Counted from the stretch's first letter, positions 24,447 to 33,495 are shown. The stretch is DNA of 44,009 bases from Succinatimonas hippei (GCA_004557545.1 SFGV01000011.1:1-44009); one strand, 5' to 3'. Translations and numbers: made by a program. The notes: generated by a model from the sequence alone, not told the origin.

Positions 24447-26320
24447 GCCTTATAACCATAATGGACGCCTCGCTCGCTTACGGGGCCGATCAGCTTTTGT
24501 CGCACGCCGATCTCTCGGTTGAAGAGCATGAGAGGATCTGCCTTGTAGGCAGAAACGGCGCGGGCAAATCAACCCTGCTTAAGGTTATAGCCGGCGAGCG
24601 TGAGCTTGACGATGGCAGGATAGTGCTCTCAGGATCGCTTCGGATCACGGGACTTGAGCAGGATCCTCCCGAGTACACCAAAGGCACGGCGTATACGCTC
24701 GCGGCCTCCAAGATCCCCGTGGTAGGTGAGGCGCTCGCCCGCTTCTCTCAGGAAGAAGATCCTGACGCTCAGGCAAAGCTCGCCTCTTTTATCGAGCAGA
24801 ACGACGGCTGGAAACAGGATGGTGAGATAAGAAAGCTCCTTAGCAACATAGGAATTGACCCTGATCTGCCTTTGAAATCACTCTCAGGCGGGTGGAGACG
24901 CAAGGCCGCGCTGGCCTCTGCCTTAGTCACATCGCCTGACGTGCTGCTTTTGGATGAGCCTACTAACCATCTTGATATCGAGACCATTGAGTGGGTTGAG
25001 GGTTTTGTAAACTCATTTAAGGGTACGGTGATCTTCATAACCCATGACCGCCAGTTTGCCGATGACTGCGCCACCCGCATAGTCGAGCTTGACCGCGGCA
25101 AGCTCTACTCATACCCGGGATCGTTTAAGAAATACCTTGAGCTGCGTGAGGAGCGCTTTAGGATGGAGGATCTTAAAAACCGCGAGTTCGACCGCGTGCT
25201 CTCCGAGGAGGAGGCCTGGATCCGCCGCGGGGTCAAGGCAAGACTTGCCCGTAACGAGGGCAGGGTTAAAGATCTTGAGGCGATGCGACTTCAGAGAGCC
25301 CAGAGGCGCGATCGCACCGGCAAGGTCATTATGCAGATCAACGAGGCTGACCGCAGCGGCAATATAGTCTTTGACATAAGAGACGTGAGCGTGGAATTCT
25401 CAGGGCGCGAGATCATAAAGCCTTTTTCGGCCACGGTCATGCGGCACGACCGTATAGGCATAGTGGGACCAAACGGCGCGGGCAAGACCACGCTCATAAG
25501 ATGTATCCTTGGGGAGCTGAAGCCCACGCATGGTTATATCAGAACCGGGATGAACGTCGAGCCAATCTACTTTGACCAGTACCATGAGCAGTTAAACCCG
25601 CAAAAGACCGTGGCCGACAACGTCGCCGACGGGCATACCGAGGTCATCATCAACGGCAAGAGCAAGCATGTGATCTCATACCTCTCAAACTTCCTCTTTA
25701 CCGCAAGGAGGGCGCGCTCTCCAGTGTCGGTGCTCTCAGGAGGCGAAAAAAACCGTCTGCTGCTGGCAAGACTTTTCGCCAGACCTTCAAACGTGCTGGT
25801 GATGGACGAGCCTACCAATGATCTCGATCTTGAGACACTCGATCTGCTGGAGGATCTCGTGGCCTCATACCCCGGAACCGTGGTGGTGATAAGCCACGAC
25901 CGCCGCTTTATTGATCATGTGGCGACTGAAACCTGGGTCTTTGACGGCAGGGGCAATATCGAGGACGTCATAGGCGGCTGGAGCGATGTGCTAGCCTACT
26001 GGGAGAGGATTAAGAAAAATACCGCTCCTGAGGAGAAAAAAGCGGTAGTCTCAGAGGCTGCCAGAAAGCCCAAACCCAAACGTAAGGGACTTACCTTTAC
26101 CGAGGAGCATGAGCTCTCAGAGCTCCCCGCGAGGGTTGAGAGCATGGAAAAAGTTCTGGCGGAGCTTGACGCGGCTTTATCCGATCCTTCACTTTATTCA
26201 GATGGCGGAGAGAAGGCCGCGGAGCTTGTAAAAAAACGCGAACAGAGCCAGAAAGATCTGGACGCGCTGTACGCCAGATGGGAAGCGCTTGAGGAAAAAG
26301 GCGCTGAAGGCAGCAAATGA
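24443..26320 (+). CDS. uup: ABC-F ATPase Uup
   Basis: 625 residues (E. coli Uup 635). Two ABC cassettes: Walker A GRNGAGKST (36-44), signature LSGGW (147-151), Walker B DEPTNHLD (171-178); second cassette GPNGAGKTT (about 342), LSGGEKN (about 430), DEPTNDLD (about 456). The usual ABC-F linker lies between them and a Lys/Glu-rich C-terminal coiled coil (about 555-620), the Uup DNA-binding-type CTD, closes it. ABC-F proteins act on ribosomes, and Uup is also linked to precise excision of transposons and branched DNA. It starts with a GTG that overlaps the rlmKL stop (GTGA) and ends with ATGA overlap into rnm, so all three are translationally coupled. Confidence 0.95.
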   Translation: MSLITIMDASLAYGADQLLSHADLSVEEHERICLVGRNGAGKSTLLKVIAGERELDDGRIVLSGSLRITGLEQDPPEYTKGTAYTLAASKIPVVGEALARFSQEEDPDAQAKLASFIEQNDGWKQDGEIRKLLSNIGIDPDLPLKSLSGGWRRKAALASALVTSPDVLLLDEPTNHLDIETIEWVEGFVNSFKGTVIFITHDRQFADDCATRIVELDRGKLYSYPGSFKKYLELREERFRMEDLKNREFDRVLSEEEAWIRRGVKARLARNEGRVKDLEAMRLQRAQRRDRTGKVIMQINEADRSGNIVFDIRDVSVEFSGREIIKPFSATVMRHDRIGIVGPNGAGKTTLIRCILGELKPTHGYIRTGMNVEPIYFDQYHEQLNPQKTVADNVADGHTEVIINGKSKHVISYLSNFLFTARRARSPVSVLSGGEKNRLLLARLFARPSNVLVMDEPTNDLDLETLDLLEDLVASYPGTVVVISHDRRFIDHVATETWVFDGRGNIEDVIGGWSDVLAYWERIKKNTAPEEKKAVVSEAARKPKPKRKGLTFTEEHELSELPARVESMEKVLAELDAALSDPSLYSDGGEKAAELVKKREQSQKDLDALYARWEALEEKGAEGSK

Positions 26321-27195
26321 CAGTATTTATTTCAAAAATCGATCTGCACTCTCACTCTACCGCGTCAGACGGGGCGCTAAGCCCTACTGAGCTTGTGGAG
26401 CGCGCGTTATCGCGCGATCTTAAGATCCTCGCGCTTAGCGATCATGACACCACGGGCGGAATTGATGAGGCGCTCCTGGCGGCCAGGGGCACCACGCTCA
26501 CGCTGGTTCCAGGCTGTGAGATCTCAACTACCTGGCTTAACCGCCAGATCCACATAGTCGGGCTTTTTTTAAACTACAAAACTCCGGCTTTTGTAAGTTT
26601 TCTTGAACAGCAGCGCCAAAAACGCCTCGAGAGAGCGCAGGCCATAGGACGCAAGCTTGAGCGTCAGGGCTTTCATGACGCCTATGAGCGCTGTAAAGCT
26701 CGGGCGCGCGATGGCGCCAACATCACCAGAGGCAATTACGCCAGGTTTATCTTTGAGGAGGGCAAGGCGCAGAGCATAGATGACGCTTTCAACTCCTACT
26801 TAAAGAAAGGCCGTTCATGCTATGTATCAACCCACTGGGTTGATATAAAGGAGGCGGTTGACGCCATCCACGCGGCGGATGGGGTGGCGGTGCTAGCGCA
26901 CCCCAGACGCTATGATCTTACGAACACCAAGCTTCGCGAGCTTACGGCTTATTTCAAAGCCTGCGGCGGCGAGGCCATGGAAGTTGCGTCCTGCCAGCAG
27001 CGCCCCTGTGACAGGGTTTTTCTTGCCGATCTCGCGGCAGAAAAAGGACTTATGGCCTCACAGGGATCTGATTTTCATCAGGCGTCCCCATGGCGGGATC
27101 TCGGGCACTATCTGATCTTGCCAGAGGGGGTAAAACCCGTGTGGGAGTGTGACAGGGCTTTGGAGTATCTTGGCACGGACTCAGCTTCAAAATAA
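26317..27195 (+). CDS. rnm: PHP-domain 5'-3' exoribonuclease RNase AM (YciV/TrpH)
   Basis: 292 residues. PHP metal-site motifs: DLHSHSTASDG (H11, H13, D18), ALSDHDTTGG (about 40-49), the AHPRRY motif (about 193) and GSDFHQAS (about 250-257). In E. coli YciV/RNase AM removes 5' residues from 23S, 16S and 5S rRNA precursors and degrades 5'-phosphorylated short RNAs. It follows rlmKL and uup with a 4-bp overlap and precedes yciO, as E. coli rnm does. The operon therefore groups rRNA modification, ribosome-associated ATPase and rRNA maturation functions. Confidence 0.92.
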   Translation: MTVFISKIDLHSHSTASDGALSPTELVERALSRDLKILALSDHDTTGGIDEALLAARGTTLTLVPGCEISTTWLNRQIHIVGLFLNYKTPAFVSFLEQQRQKRLERAQAIGRKLERQGFHDAYERCKARARDGANITRGNYARFIFEEGKAQSIDDAFNSYLKKGRSCYVSTHWVDIKEAVDAIHAADGVAVLAHPRRYDLTNTKLRELTAYFKACGGEAMEVASCQQRPCDRVFLADLAAEKGLMASQGSDFHQASPWRDLGHYLILPEGVKPVWECDRALEYLGTDSASK

Positions 27196-27307
27196 TAGGA
27201 GGATAAGCCCTGCTTCATAGCCTATACTTAGCAGGTCTTATGAGAATTTGAAAATCCCAAGTGCTGGATTTTTAATGAAAATAATTTTTAAGGGGAATTC
27301 ATAAGAT

Positions 27308-27940
27308 ATGGAAAGCCAGTACATTACAGTGCATCCTGACAATCCACAGAAGCGTTTTATTTCACAGATCTGCGAGATCCTAAAACGCGGCGGAGTGGGA
27401 GTGATCCCTACCGACTCCGCCTACGCTCTATGCTGCAAGCTTGAGCAGAAAGACGCGATGGAGCGTATTGCCAGGATCAGGGAGATCAGCAAGAAACACA
27501 ATTTCACGCTGCTCACCAGGGATTTGTCTGAGCTTTCAACCTACGCCCGGGTGGACAACAGTGTATTCAGGCTTATCAAGAACAATATTCCGGGACCTTA
27601 TACCTTCATCATGCACGCTACCAAAGAGGTGCCGCGCAGGCTTATGAACGAGAAACGTCGCACGATCGGACTGAGGGTGCCCGACAACGCCATCTGCTCG
27701 GCGGTATTAGATGAGCTGGGGGAGCCGCTTATGAGCTGCACCCTCATAATGCCGGGTGATGAGGCGCCGCTCTCCGATCCGGTTGAGATCCATGAAAAAC
27801 TGTCAAAGCTTGTGGATGTCATCATAGACGGCGGTGTGGTCGAACCCAGGCCTACCACGGTGATTCGTTTTGACAATGATGACGATGTCCCGGTAATAAG
27901 GCGTATGGGAGCAGGTGATCCAACCCCTTTTGAAACATAA
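27308..27940 (+). CDS. yciO: YrdC/Sua5-superfamily protein YciO
   Basis: 210 residues, about the E. coli YciO length (206). The single YrdC-like domain shows GGVGVIPTDSAYALCC (residues about 28-43), KKHNFTLLTRDLSEL (about 61-75), a PGPYTFIM segment and RRTIGLRVPDN (about 116-126). YciO is a paralogue of TsaC; a threonylcarbamoyl-AMP-related activity has been proposed but its physiological role is unsettled. A 112-bp AT-rich gap separates it from rnm. AAGGGG lies 12 nt before the ATG, a rather long spacing. Ten bases after the stop begins the exported-protein gene. Confidence 0.92.
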   Translation: MESQYITVHPDNPQKRFISQICEILKRGGVGVIPTDSAYALCCKLEQKDAMERIARIREISKKHNFTLLTRDLSELSTYARVDNSVFRLIKNNIPGPYTFIMHATKEVPRRLMNEKRRTIGLRVPDNAICSAVLDELGEPLMSCTLIMPGDEAPLSDPVEIHEKLSKLVDVIIDGGVVEPRPTTVIRFDNDDDVPVIRRMGAGDPTPFET

Positions 27941-27949
27941 GGAATAAAT

Positions 27950-28531
27950 ATGCGCGCGTTCAAAACCGCTCTGATTTGTCTGTTTTGGGGATTTATATCA
28001 TCTCAGGCTTTCGCTGCCGAGGAGGTCGATCTGAATGATCCCAAGGCGCAGCCACATCAGAAGTTTTCAGACATAGTCACCCCTCAGATGACAAGACAGA
28101 GAGCGGATCAGGGCTCTCAGGATGAGGCTGATGACAATCAGGCGCTTGACGACGCGCGCGCGCGACTTCGTGATGAGCTCAGGCAGGACAGGGCTGAGGA
28201 TTTTCAGGCGCGTTCGGCGCGCTCCTCAGCAGGAGTGAGCGAAAAGCTGCAGCATGATCTGCAGAGCGTTAATCTCAGCCGCGCCCGTCAGCGCGGCAAA
28301 GTAGTGCTCGCCCAGCGCGGCGAGGGCTTGGAGGAGGCCTCAGAGGAGGCCAAGACCGTCAGTAACTGGGCAAGAGAGAAACAGCTGACCCAGCAGGGCC
28401 GTCAGAGCCAGGCCGGTAACGGTGGCAAGAAAAACCTCGGCAACATGGTCAATGGAATGCAGGCCTGGGCATCCGGAAAGAGTATCAAAAAATCCAGAAA
28501 GGCTGACTCTGACGACGAGGAATCAAAATAG
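27950..28531 (+). CDS. Exported, highly charged hypothetical protein
   Basis: 193 residues. A clear signal peptide (positively charged MRAFK, hydrophobic core to about 18, cleavage after QAFA) predicts a periplasmic or secreted product. The mature part is rich in Arg, Asp, Glu, Gln, Ala and Ser, with long amphipathic helices (about 65-135) likely to be coiled coil, a short Gly-rich patch at about 155, and a KSRKADSDDEESK end. AAGGA lies 6-7 nt before the ATG, and it is 10 bp after yciO, so probably co-transcribed. No family recognised; no enzymatic motif. Could be a periplasmic scaffold. Confidence 0.75.
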   Translation: MRAFKTALICLFWGFISSQAFAAEEVDLNDPKAQPHQKFSDIVTPQMTRQRADQGSQDEADDNQALDDARARLRDELRQDRAEDFQARSARSSAGVSEKLQHDLQSVNLSRARQRGKVVLAQRGEGLEEASEEAKTVSNWAREKQLTQQGRQSQAGNGGKKNLGNMVNGMQAWASGKSIKKSRKADSDDEESK

Positions 28532-28727
28532 GTCAGATCCTGAATATCGGTCGACTCATTTTTGCGGATAATTCGCGTTAAGTGACAACTTTCGACTTTC
28601 AATAGTCTAGAATGTACGTGGTTTCCGCATTTGAATGCAGATAAATTAAGATAATGATAACTATTACTGCAAGTCAGGAAAGTTTTCACTTTAAGTTTTG
28701 TTCACGGGAACGCCCGCTATAGAGCCC

Positions 28728-29930
28728 ATGATCAGCCTTATCCAATTCTATATAGATGTAATGTGTATCCTCGTTTTGGGGATCTGTTACTTCATCTTCC
28801 GTTCTTTTGAAGACCAGATCTCGGTCAATATGGTGCGCTGCAATAAGGCTTTGTTGCTTTCCTGCGCCTTTGACATCATGAGGATCATAAGTCAGGCCTC
28901 AGGTCACTCAACGATTTATTTCTTCTCGCTTTGCCTGCTGTTCCCGTCATTTGCCATTGCCGCGGCTTTCTGGATGCGTTTTTGCGCGGTTCAGGCCTTT
29001 TTAAAGCTCCCGCACGGTTTTTCCTACCGTAATCTGCTGATCATGGCGCCGCTTTTCCTCTTTGTGGTGTTCTGTGTCACGGACTACTGGCACCGTTTCA
29101 TGTTCTCGGTTACCTCAGACAGCATGCTAATACGTAACCGTTTTTTTGATACCCTGGGAATAGCCTGCTTTGGTTATCTCTTTACCTTGCTTTTGATCGC
29201 GGGCTATCAGTTTTTATTAGGCGATACCTCAGAGCAGCGTCACAAGGGGCAGCACCTGCTCATGTTCACCACCGGAACCATAATGGGCGGTCTCCTGCAA
29301 TACTTTACCAATATGCAATGGACTATTGCCTGCTCCACGGTGTGCATTGTCTTTTATATCGTGACTGTGCACGAGGACATGATCTTCCGCGATCAGCTCT
29401 CAGGCCTTAATACCCGCTCGCGCTTTGAGATTTATCTTTCAGAGCGTTTTGAGCATCTGCATAAAAATCCGCGCAGCTATCTGCTTTTTATCGATATCGA
29501 CCGATTTAAGGGTATCAATGACAACTATGGTCATTTAAACGGTGACAGAGCTATAAGGATCGTAGGCAAGATCATGAACCTCATCGCCCAGCATACCGGC
29601 GCCTTTGTCGCGAGGGTGGGTGGGGATGAGTTTGCCGCACTGATTGAAAACGGTGATCCCGGGCTACTCTCGAGAATAAGCGAGCTTGCGAACTCGTACG
29701 CGGAAATTGAGACTGCGAGCGCCGGCTATGAATTCAACCTCTCGCTTTCGGTTGGCTGTGTGAAGGTCTCGGATGCCGATGACTCGATTTCGCTTATAGA
29801 GCTTGCCGATCAGGAAATGTACCGCTGCAAGGCAAGGCGCAAAGCGCGAGAGCTAAGCGATGAGAGCATGGATAGTAAGGGGCATGGACTCAATGACAGG
29901 AGTTCGGCGTCCGCGGGAGATGAGCAGTGA
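28728..29930 (+). CDS. Membrane diguanylate cyclase (GGDEF), first of a pair
   Basis: 400 residues from the ATG at 28728; a TTG at 28698 in frame is possible, and neither has a strong ribosome site. Six or so transmembrane segments fill residues 1-210. A GGDEF domain follows (about 225-375) with the substrate motif DIDRFKGINDNYGHLNGDRA and an intact active site RVGGDEF. It should make cyclic di-GMP from two GTP. The RxxD inhibitory site expected just before GGDEF is absent (HTGA there), so product feedback is unlikely. The C-terminus is a short polar tail. The stop overlaps the start of a second GGDEF gene. The signal sensed by the membrane part is unknown. Confidence 0.88.
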   Translation: MISLIQFYIDVMCILVLGICYFIFRSFEDQISVNMVRCNKALLLSCAFDIMRIISQASGHSTIYFFSLCLLFPSFAIAAAFWMRFCAVQAFLKLPHGFSYRNLLIMAPLFLFVVFCVTDYWHRFMFSVTSDSMLIRNRFFDTLGIACFGYLFTLLLIAGYQFLLGDTSEQRHKGQHLLMFTTGTIMGGLLQYFTNMQWTIACSTVCIVFYIVTVHEDMIFRDQLSGLNTRSRFEIYLSERFEHLHKNPRSYLLFIDIDRFKGINDNYGHLNGDRAIRIVGKIMNLIAQHTGAFVARVGGDEFAALIENGDPGLLSRISELANSYAEIETASAGYEFNLSLSVGCVKVSDADDSISLIELADQEMYRCKARRKARELSDESMDSKGHGLNDRSSASAGDEQ

Positions 29931-31135
29931 TGAACAGCGCAACAATCGTGCAGGTTAATCTGCTTAACGCCGAGATGATGAGCTTCTGTATCCTGCTGGT
30001 GCTCTGCTTTCTTCTCAATATCAAGGCGCTTTACTCAGATGAGGTCATCTATTTTATAAAGGTGTGTCGCAGGACGCTCGCTGTCAGCGTTTTCGCGCTG
30101 ATAACGTCTTTTCATGAGATCCTGGTTGTTACAGGCAGGATCCCAAGCGTCATTTCATTGCAGGTAATTGAGCTCTGTTGCGACGCTTTATGTCTGTATC
30201 TGCCTTACTCCACCTTTATGGATGGTGAAAGACTGCTCTTTCCTGACAGTGTCAAGGGAATAGGGGGATATCTCAGGCGCTCGGCGATGTTCTGGCTTTG
30301 CGTGATCTTTATAATTTCAAGCCTGTTTACAGGCAGTGTCAGGACCATTACTGAAGACGGACGGAGAGTAACTACAGGTCATCTGATGTATCTTGTGGTG
30401 ACAGCTCAGCTTATCTACTCAATGCTTTTGTTTTTAGGACCATTTAAGAACCTAGGAAAAAGACAGATAAACCGTGAGTATTACACTCCATTTGAGCAGA
30501 GACTGGTGATCTGCGTGGCCATGATCCCATCGCTTGCAATAGTGATGCAGTTTTTTGTTGATATATGCTCGGTTCCAACAGGTTACGCCATAGGGCTGTT
30601 CTTCATACTGGTGACCTTCCAGCAGCGCCGCTCATCGCTCGATCACCTGACAGGACTGAACAACCGCAATGAGCTTCGGCGCTATATGAAGAAGGTCTAC
30701 GAGCAGAGCCCGCAGCTTCTCAAGGACAGCTATATCATCTTTGCCGACATCGATCATTTCAAGAGCATTAACGATACCTACGGTCATTCTGCCGGGGATC
30801 GGGCGCTGGTGCGCTTCTCCCAGATGCTCACCGAAGCGGTATCGACCTGCAAGAACTGCTTTTTGTGCCGCTATGGCGGAGATGAGTTTGTGATCTTCTA
30901 TTCAGTGAAGTCTGAGAAAATGGTGAAGGATCTGATTGAAAAGTTCACAACAATATGTAAACGCGAAAATCAGATGTCAGACGAGAAGTACCAGATTGAG
31001 GTCTCGGCTGACTATATACGCTACAAGAGTGAGTTTAAGGATTATCACACCTTCGTTGATGAGGCTGACCGTCGCATGTATGAGGTAAAACGCCACAACC
31101 ATGAGCGTGAGGCTAAAGCGTCACACATTATCTGA
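29930..31135 (+). CDS. Membrane diguanylate cyclase (GGDEF), second of a pair
   Basis: 401 residues from the ATG at 29930, which overlaps the previous stop as TGATG (a GTG at 29927 would also work). The N-terminal half (about 1-235) has six or seven membrane segments. The GGDEF domain (about 240-385) has DIDHFKSINDTYGHSAGDRA and an intact RYGGDEF. The inhibitory RxxD site is again missing (CKNC). The membrane halves of the two proteins are of similar size but differ in sequence, so they may sense different inputs or form heterodimers. No EAL or HD-GYP phosphodiesterase gene is nearby. Confidence 0.88.
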   Translation: MNSATIVQVNLLNAEMMSFCILLVLCFLLNIKALYSDEVIYFIKVCRRTLAVSVFALITSFHEILVVTGRIPSVISLQVIELCCDALCLYLPYSTFMDGERLLFPDSVKGIGGYLRRSAMFWLCVIFIISSLFTGSVRTITEDGRRVTTGHLMYLVVTAQLIYSMLLFLGPFKNLGKRQINREYYTPFEQRLVICVAMIPSLAIVMQFFVDICSVPTGYAIGLFFILVTFQQRRSSLDHLTGLNNRNELRRYMKKVYEQSPQLLKDSYIIFADIDHFKSINDTYGHSAGDRALVRFSQMLTEAVSTCKNCFLCRYGGDEFVIFYSVKSEKMVKDLIEKFTTICKRENQMSDEKYQIEVSADYIRYKSEFKDYHTFVDEADRRMYEVKRHNHEREAKASHII

Positions 31136-31154
31136 AAGAAACGCCGCCAGAGCC

Positions 31155-31175
31155 AAAGACCCTCGCGGTGTCTTT
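31155..31175. terminator. Possible bidirectional terminator between convergent genes
   Basis: AAAGAC and GTCTTT pair around a 9-nt CG-rich loop, in the 59-bp gap between the convergent GGDEF gene and trhP. A/T ends on both sides allow use in either direction, but the stem is short. Confidence 0.35.
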
Positions 31176-31194
31176 ACGCATGATCCTCTGAGGC

Positions 31195-32490
31195 TCATTC
31201 GTTAAAGCAGACCATCTCGTCCATAAGACAGTCAACCCTGTAAGGGCAGGGCAGCTTTACAAAATACCCCGAGCCCGGAGCGATGGCTACCCTCTCTGAG
31301 CTTTGTTCATCTCTCATCTCCGACACATCGAGATCCTTGATCCCGGAAGGCGTAAAAAGAGCGACATGATCTGATACGGCAAAGCGGTTTTTGACAGTGA
31401 CATGGATGGTGCCGTCGGGATCCTGAGAGCTAATCTGACCGCAGATCCTAAATCGTCCCTGTCCCGGGGAATTGTTCTCGTAATCCTGCGCGAGATCAGG
31501 ACGCTTTGGGTCAAGCAACGCTGTGGTATATCCTCGCGATGGGATGGAGTTTACTATGAGGTATGACTCATCTGGGATCTTCTCGCCGTGCGCGATGGCG
31601 TCAAGCGCCAGACGGTAGGCGCGGGTGACTGCGGCTACATAAAAAGGCGAGCGCGAGCGGCCCTCAATCTTGATGGAGTCGATCCCGCTTTTACACAGCC
31701 TTTCAAGCACGGGCAGGGCGCAGAGATCCTTTGAGTTCATAAGATAGGTACCGTGCGCGTCCTCTTCCATATCCATCCACTGCCCGGGGCGGTTGTCGGT
31801 ATCCTCAAGCTCGGCGCGGAGCACCTCATCGTCAGGCAGATCATTCTTGGAATTGGCGGTAACGCATCTGATGGCGCGGGCTTTAAAGGGCCATCTGCAG
31901 GAGTTGTTGCACGCTCCGGTGTTGGCGTCACGCCGCGCGAGAAGCCCTGAGATGAGGCAGCGTCCTGAGACCGCGATACACAAGGCTCCGTGGGCGAATA
32001 CCTCAAGCTCGGTGTCAGGACACTCTGCCCTTATAAGTTCAATCTCCGAGAGCGAGAGCTCACGGGCCAGAATGCAGCGCCTTACTCCCACTGACGCCCA
32101 GAATTTCACGTCAAGGGAGTTTACGGTATTTGCCTGCACTGAGAGGTGGATTGGGATCTGAGGGCAGATCCTGCGTGCCTGCGATATAAGCCCGGGATCT
32201 GCCATGATGAGAGCGTCAGGCTTTAGTGAGGCCACCTCCTCAAGCTGAGACTCAAAGCCCGTATGGATCCGGCGCTCATGGGGAATGGCGTTTACCACCG
32301 CGTAAAAGAGCGCGCCGTGGGAGTGGGCAAAGCTGATGCCCTCCTCAAAATCCTGTTTAGAAAACCCGTTGCCGCGTACCCTCAGAGACCATTTGGGAAC
32401 TCCTGCGTAAACGGCGTTGGCACCGTAAATCACGGCCCTTTTTAAGGCAAGAAGCGATCCTGCCGGGGCGAGCAGTTCTGGCTTATTCAT
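31195..32490 (-). CDS. trhP: Peptidase U32-family tRNA hydroxylation protein TrhP (YegQ)
   Basis: 431 residues from the ATG at 32490 (an in-frame TTG three codons upstream is possible); E. coli TrhP has 453. The N-terminus KPELLAPAGSLLALKRAV and YGANAVYAG are family signatures. HGALCIAVSGRC and the following C-x3-C give four cysteines (C171, C178, C194, C198) that in U32 proteins bind a [4Fe-4S] cluster. The EDAHGTYLMNSKDL and DSIKIEGRSRS segments are YegQ-specific. In E. coli TrhP makes 5-hydroxyuridine at tRNA position 34 from prephenate. The start lies inside the last codons of rdgC (8-bp overlap), so translation is coupled to rdgC. Confidence 0.9.
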   Translation of the reverse strand: MNKPELLAPAGSLLALKRAVIYGANAVYAGVPKWSLRVRGNGFSKQDFEEGISFAHSHGALFYAVVNAIPHERRIHTGFESQLEEVASLKPDALIMADPGLISQARRICPQIPIHLSVQANTVNSLDVKFWASVGVRRCILARELSLSEIELIRAECPDTELEVFAHGALCIAVSGRCLISGLLARRDANTGACNNSCRWPFKARAIRCVTANSKNDLPDDEVLRAELEDTDNRPGQWMDMEEDAHGTYLMNSKDLCALPVLERLCKSGIDSIKIEGRSRSPFYVAAVTRAYRLALDAIAHGEKIPDESYLIVNSIPSRGYTTALLDPKRPDLAQDYENNSPGQGRFRICGQISSQDPDGTIHVTVKNRFAVSDHVALFTPSGIKDLDVSEMRDEQSSERVAIAPGSGYFVKLPCPYRVDCLMDEMVCFNE

Positions 32491-33394
32491 CGCAGTCAAA
32501 GAGCTTGAAAATGTAAGGCACGAGCTCGTCTAAGAGCGCGCCCTGCAGCACGAGATGCGCCTGCTGATCGGCTACGCGGTCGTCAGTCTTCTCAGGAAGC
32601 GCCCGTTCTAAGTACTGATCAAGCGGCTTGATGCGCTTTAGGCTTAAGTCCGCTCCCAGCACAAAGAAGACCTCGTCCTTGTAGGTCAGGGCAAGCTCGG
32701 TCATGAGCTTGCCTGCCTTGATGTGCACTGTGATCTCCTCTGAGGTCAGATCCTCGCGGGAGGCTCTGATGACACCGCCGTTCTCATCTGAGCTCTTGAG
32801 CACCGTATCGGCGCCTAACTCAAAATACTCGGGCACAGGGCCTTCGGAGACCCATGAGGTGATGCGGTCTTCGGCCGCGCAGCGCGGCTGGGGAACCTTT
32901 GCGGGGAAGGTGGTAAAGGCCTGGCGCACCAAAGCTATGGCGGTTTCGGCGCGTTTTGCCGATGAGACCGAGACAGCACAGATCCCAAGCTCGGGATGAA
33001 TATAGATGAGCATGTCGCGTCTTACCGGGAAGGCGCGCTCCAGAAGCTGGTTTACCAGCGCGGTCTTTAAGGCCTCACGCTCGTTCTTGCGCACCTCGCG
33101 CCCTAGCTCGGACTCTTTTTTCGCGATGATCTCGTTAAGCTGTGTCATCACTACCGAGGAGGGGAGAAGTTTGGTTTCCTCAAGCACTCTCAGGAAAACC
33201 CCGCCATTGGTCTTAAAGGAGTAGGCGCCGGTATCGGCAAAGAGCGGTGCAAAGCCCGCGGAGGCCTTCTCGCCGCCCTGACAGGGTCTGAAGGGCACGG
33301 CCTTTACCGCGTCCTCAATCTCCGCGTCATCCCTGAAGATGTCCTTGAGATCTGAAAAATCGCCGTTGTACAGGCGGGCGTTCTTAAACCACAT
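32483..33394 (-). CDS. rdgC: Recombination-associated protein RdgC
   Basis: 303 residues, the same length as E. coli RdgC. Hallmarks: the opening WFKNARLY, the LPSSVVMTQLNEIIAKKE segment (about 77-94), and GGVIRASREDLTSEEITVHI (about 206-225). RdgC forms a ring-shaped dimer around DNA and limits RecA filament loading. AGGAG lies 8 nt before the ATG. The gene overlaps trhP. The upstream region holds an IS605-like end remnant and then the ISAs1-type element, whose left end is 157 bp from this start, so the native promoter region is short. Confidence 0.93.
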   Translation of the reverse strand: MWFKNARLYNGDFSDLKDIFRDDAEIEDAVKAVPFRPCQGGEKASAGFAPLFADTGAYSFKTNGGVFLRVLEETKLLPSSVVMTQLNEIIAKKESELGREVRKNEREALKTALVNQLLERAFPVRRDMLIYIHPELGICAVSVSSAKRAETAIALVRQAFTTFPAKVPQPRCAAEDRITSWVSEGPVPEYFELGADTVLKSSDENGGVIRASREDLTSEEITVHIKAGKLMTELALTYKDEVFFVLGADLSLKRIKPLDQYLERALPEKTDDRVADQQAHLVLQGALLDELVPYIFKLFDCDE

Positions 33395-33432
33395 AGCTCT
33401 GTCTCCTCTTTTAAAATCAAGTCATTCTAACA

Positions 33433-33495
33433 TGTGAAGCCTTATCGAGATGCGGCGTAAAACCCATGGCTTTAGACAGGCATGGGGAGTGTCAA
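33433..33495 (+). repeat. Solo right-end-like remnant of an IS200/IS605 (TnpB) element
   Basis: The stretch ends with CCCATG (33463) and CATGGG (33481) flanking GGCTTTAGACAG, then GAGTGTCAA. This is the pattern I remember for right ends of IS605-type TnpB elements, where an imperfect hairpin with a CTTTAG loop precedes a TCAA-type cleavage site and forms the 3' end of the omegaRNA. No tnpB or tnpA gene is present: rdgC starts 39 bp to the left on the other strand. It is either a decayed remnant or a domesticated structured RNA. Confidence 0.45.

Noticed and set aside
23794..24459. 221-codon minus-strand ORF opposite the RlmKL tail
   Set aside because: Appears because the biased Arg/Ser/Tyr codons of the tail leave the antisense frame open; no start signal or domain.
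28560..28620. Sigma-70-like promoter upstream of the GGDEF pair (GTGACA and TAGAAT)
   Set aside because: The spacing is about 20 bp, too long for a confident call.
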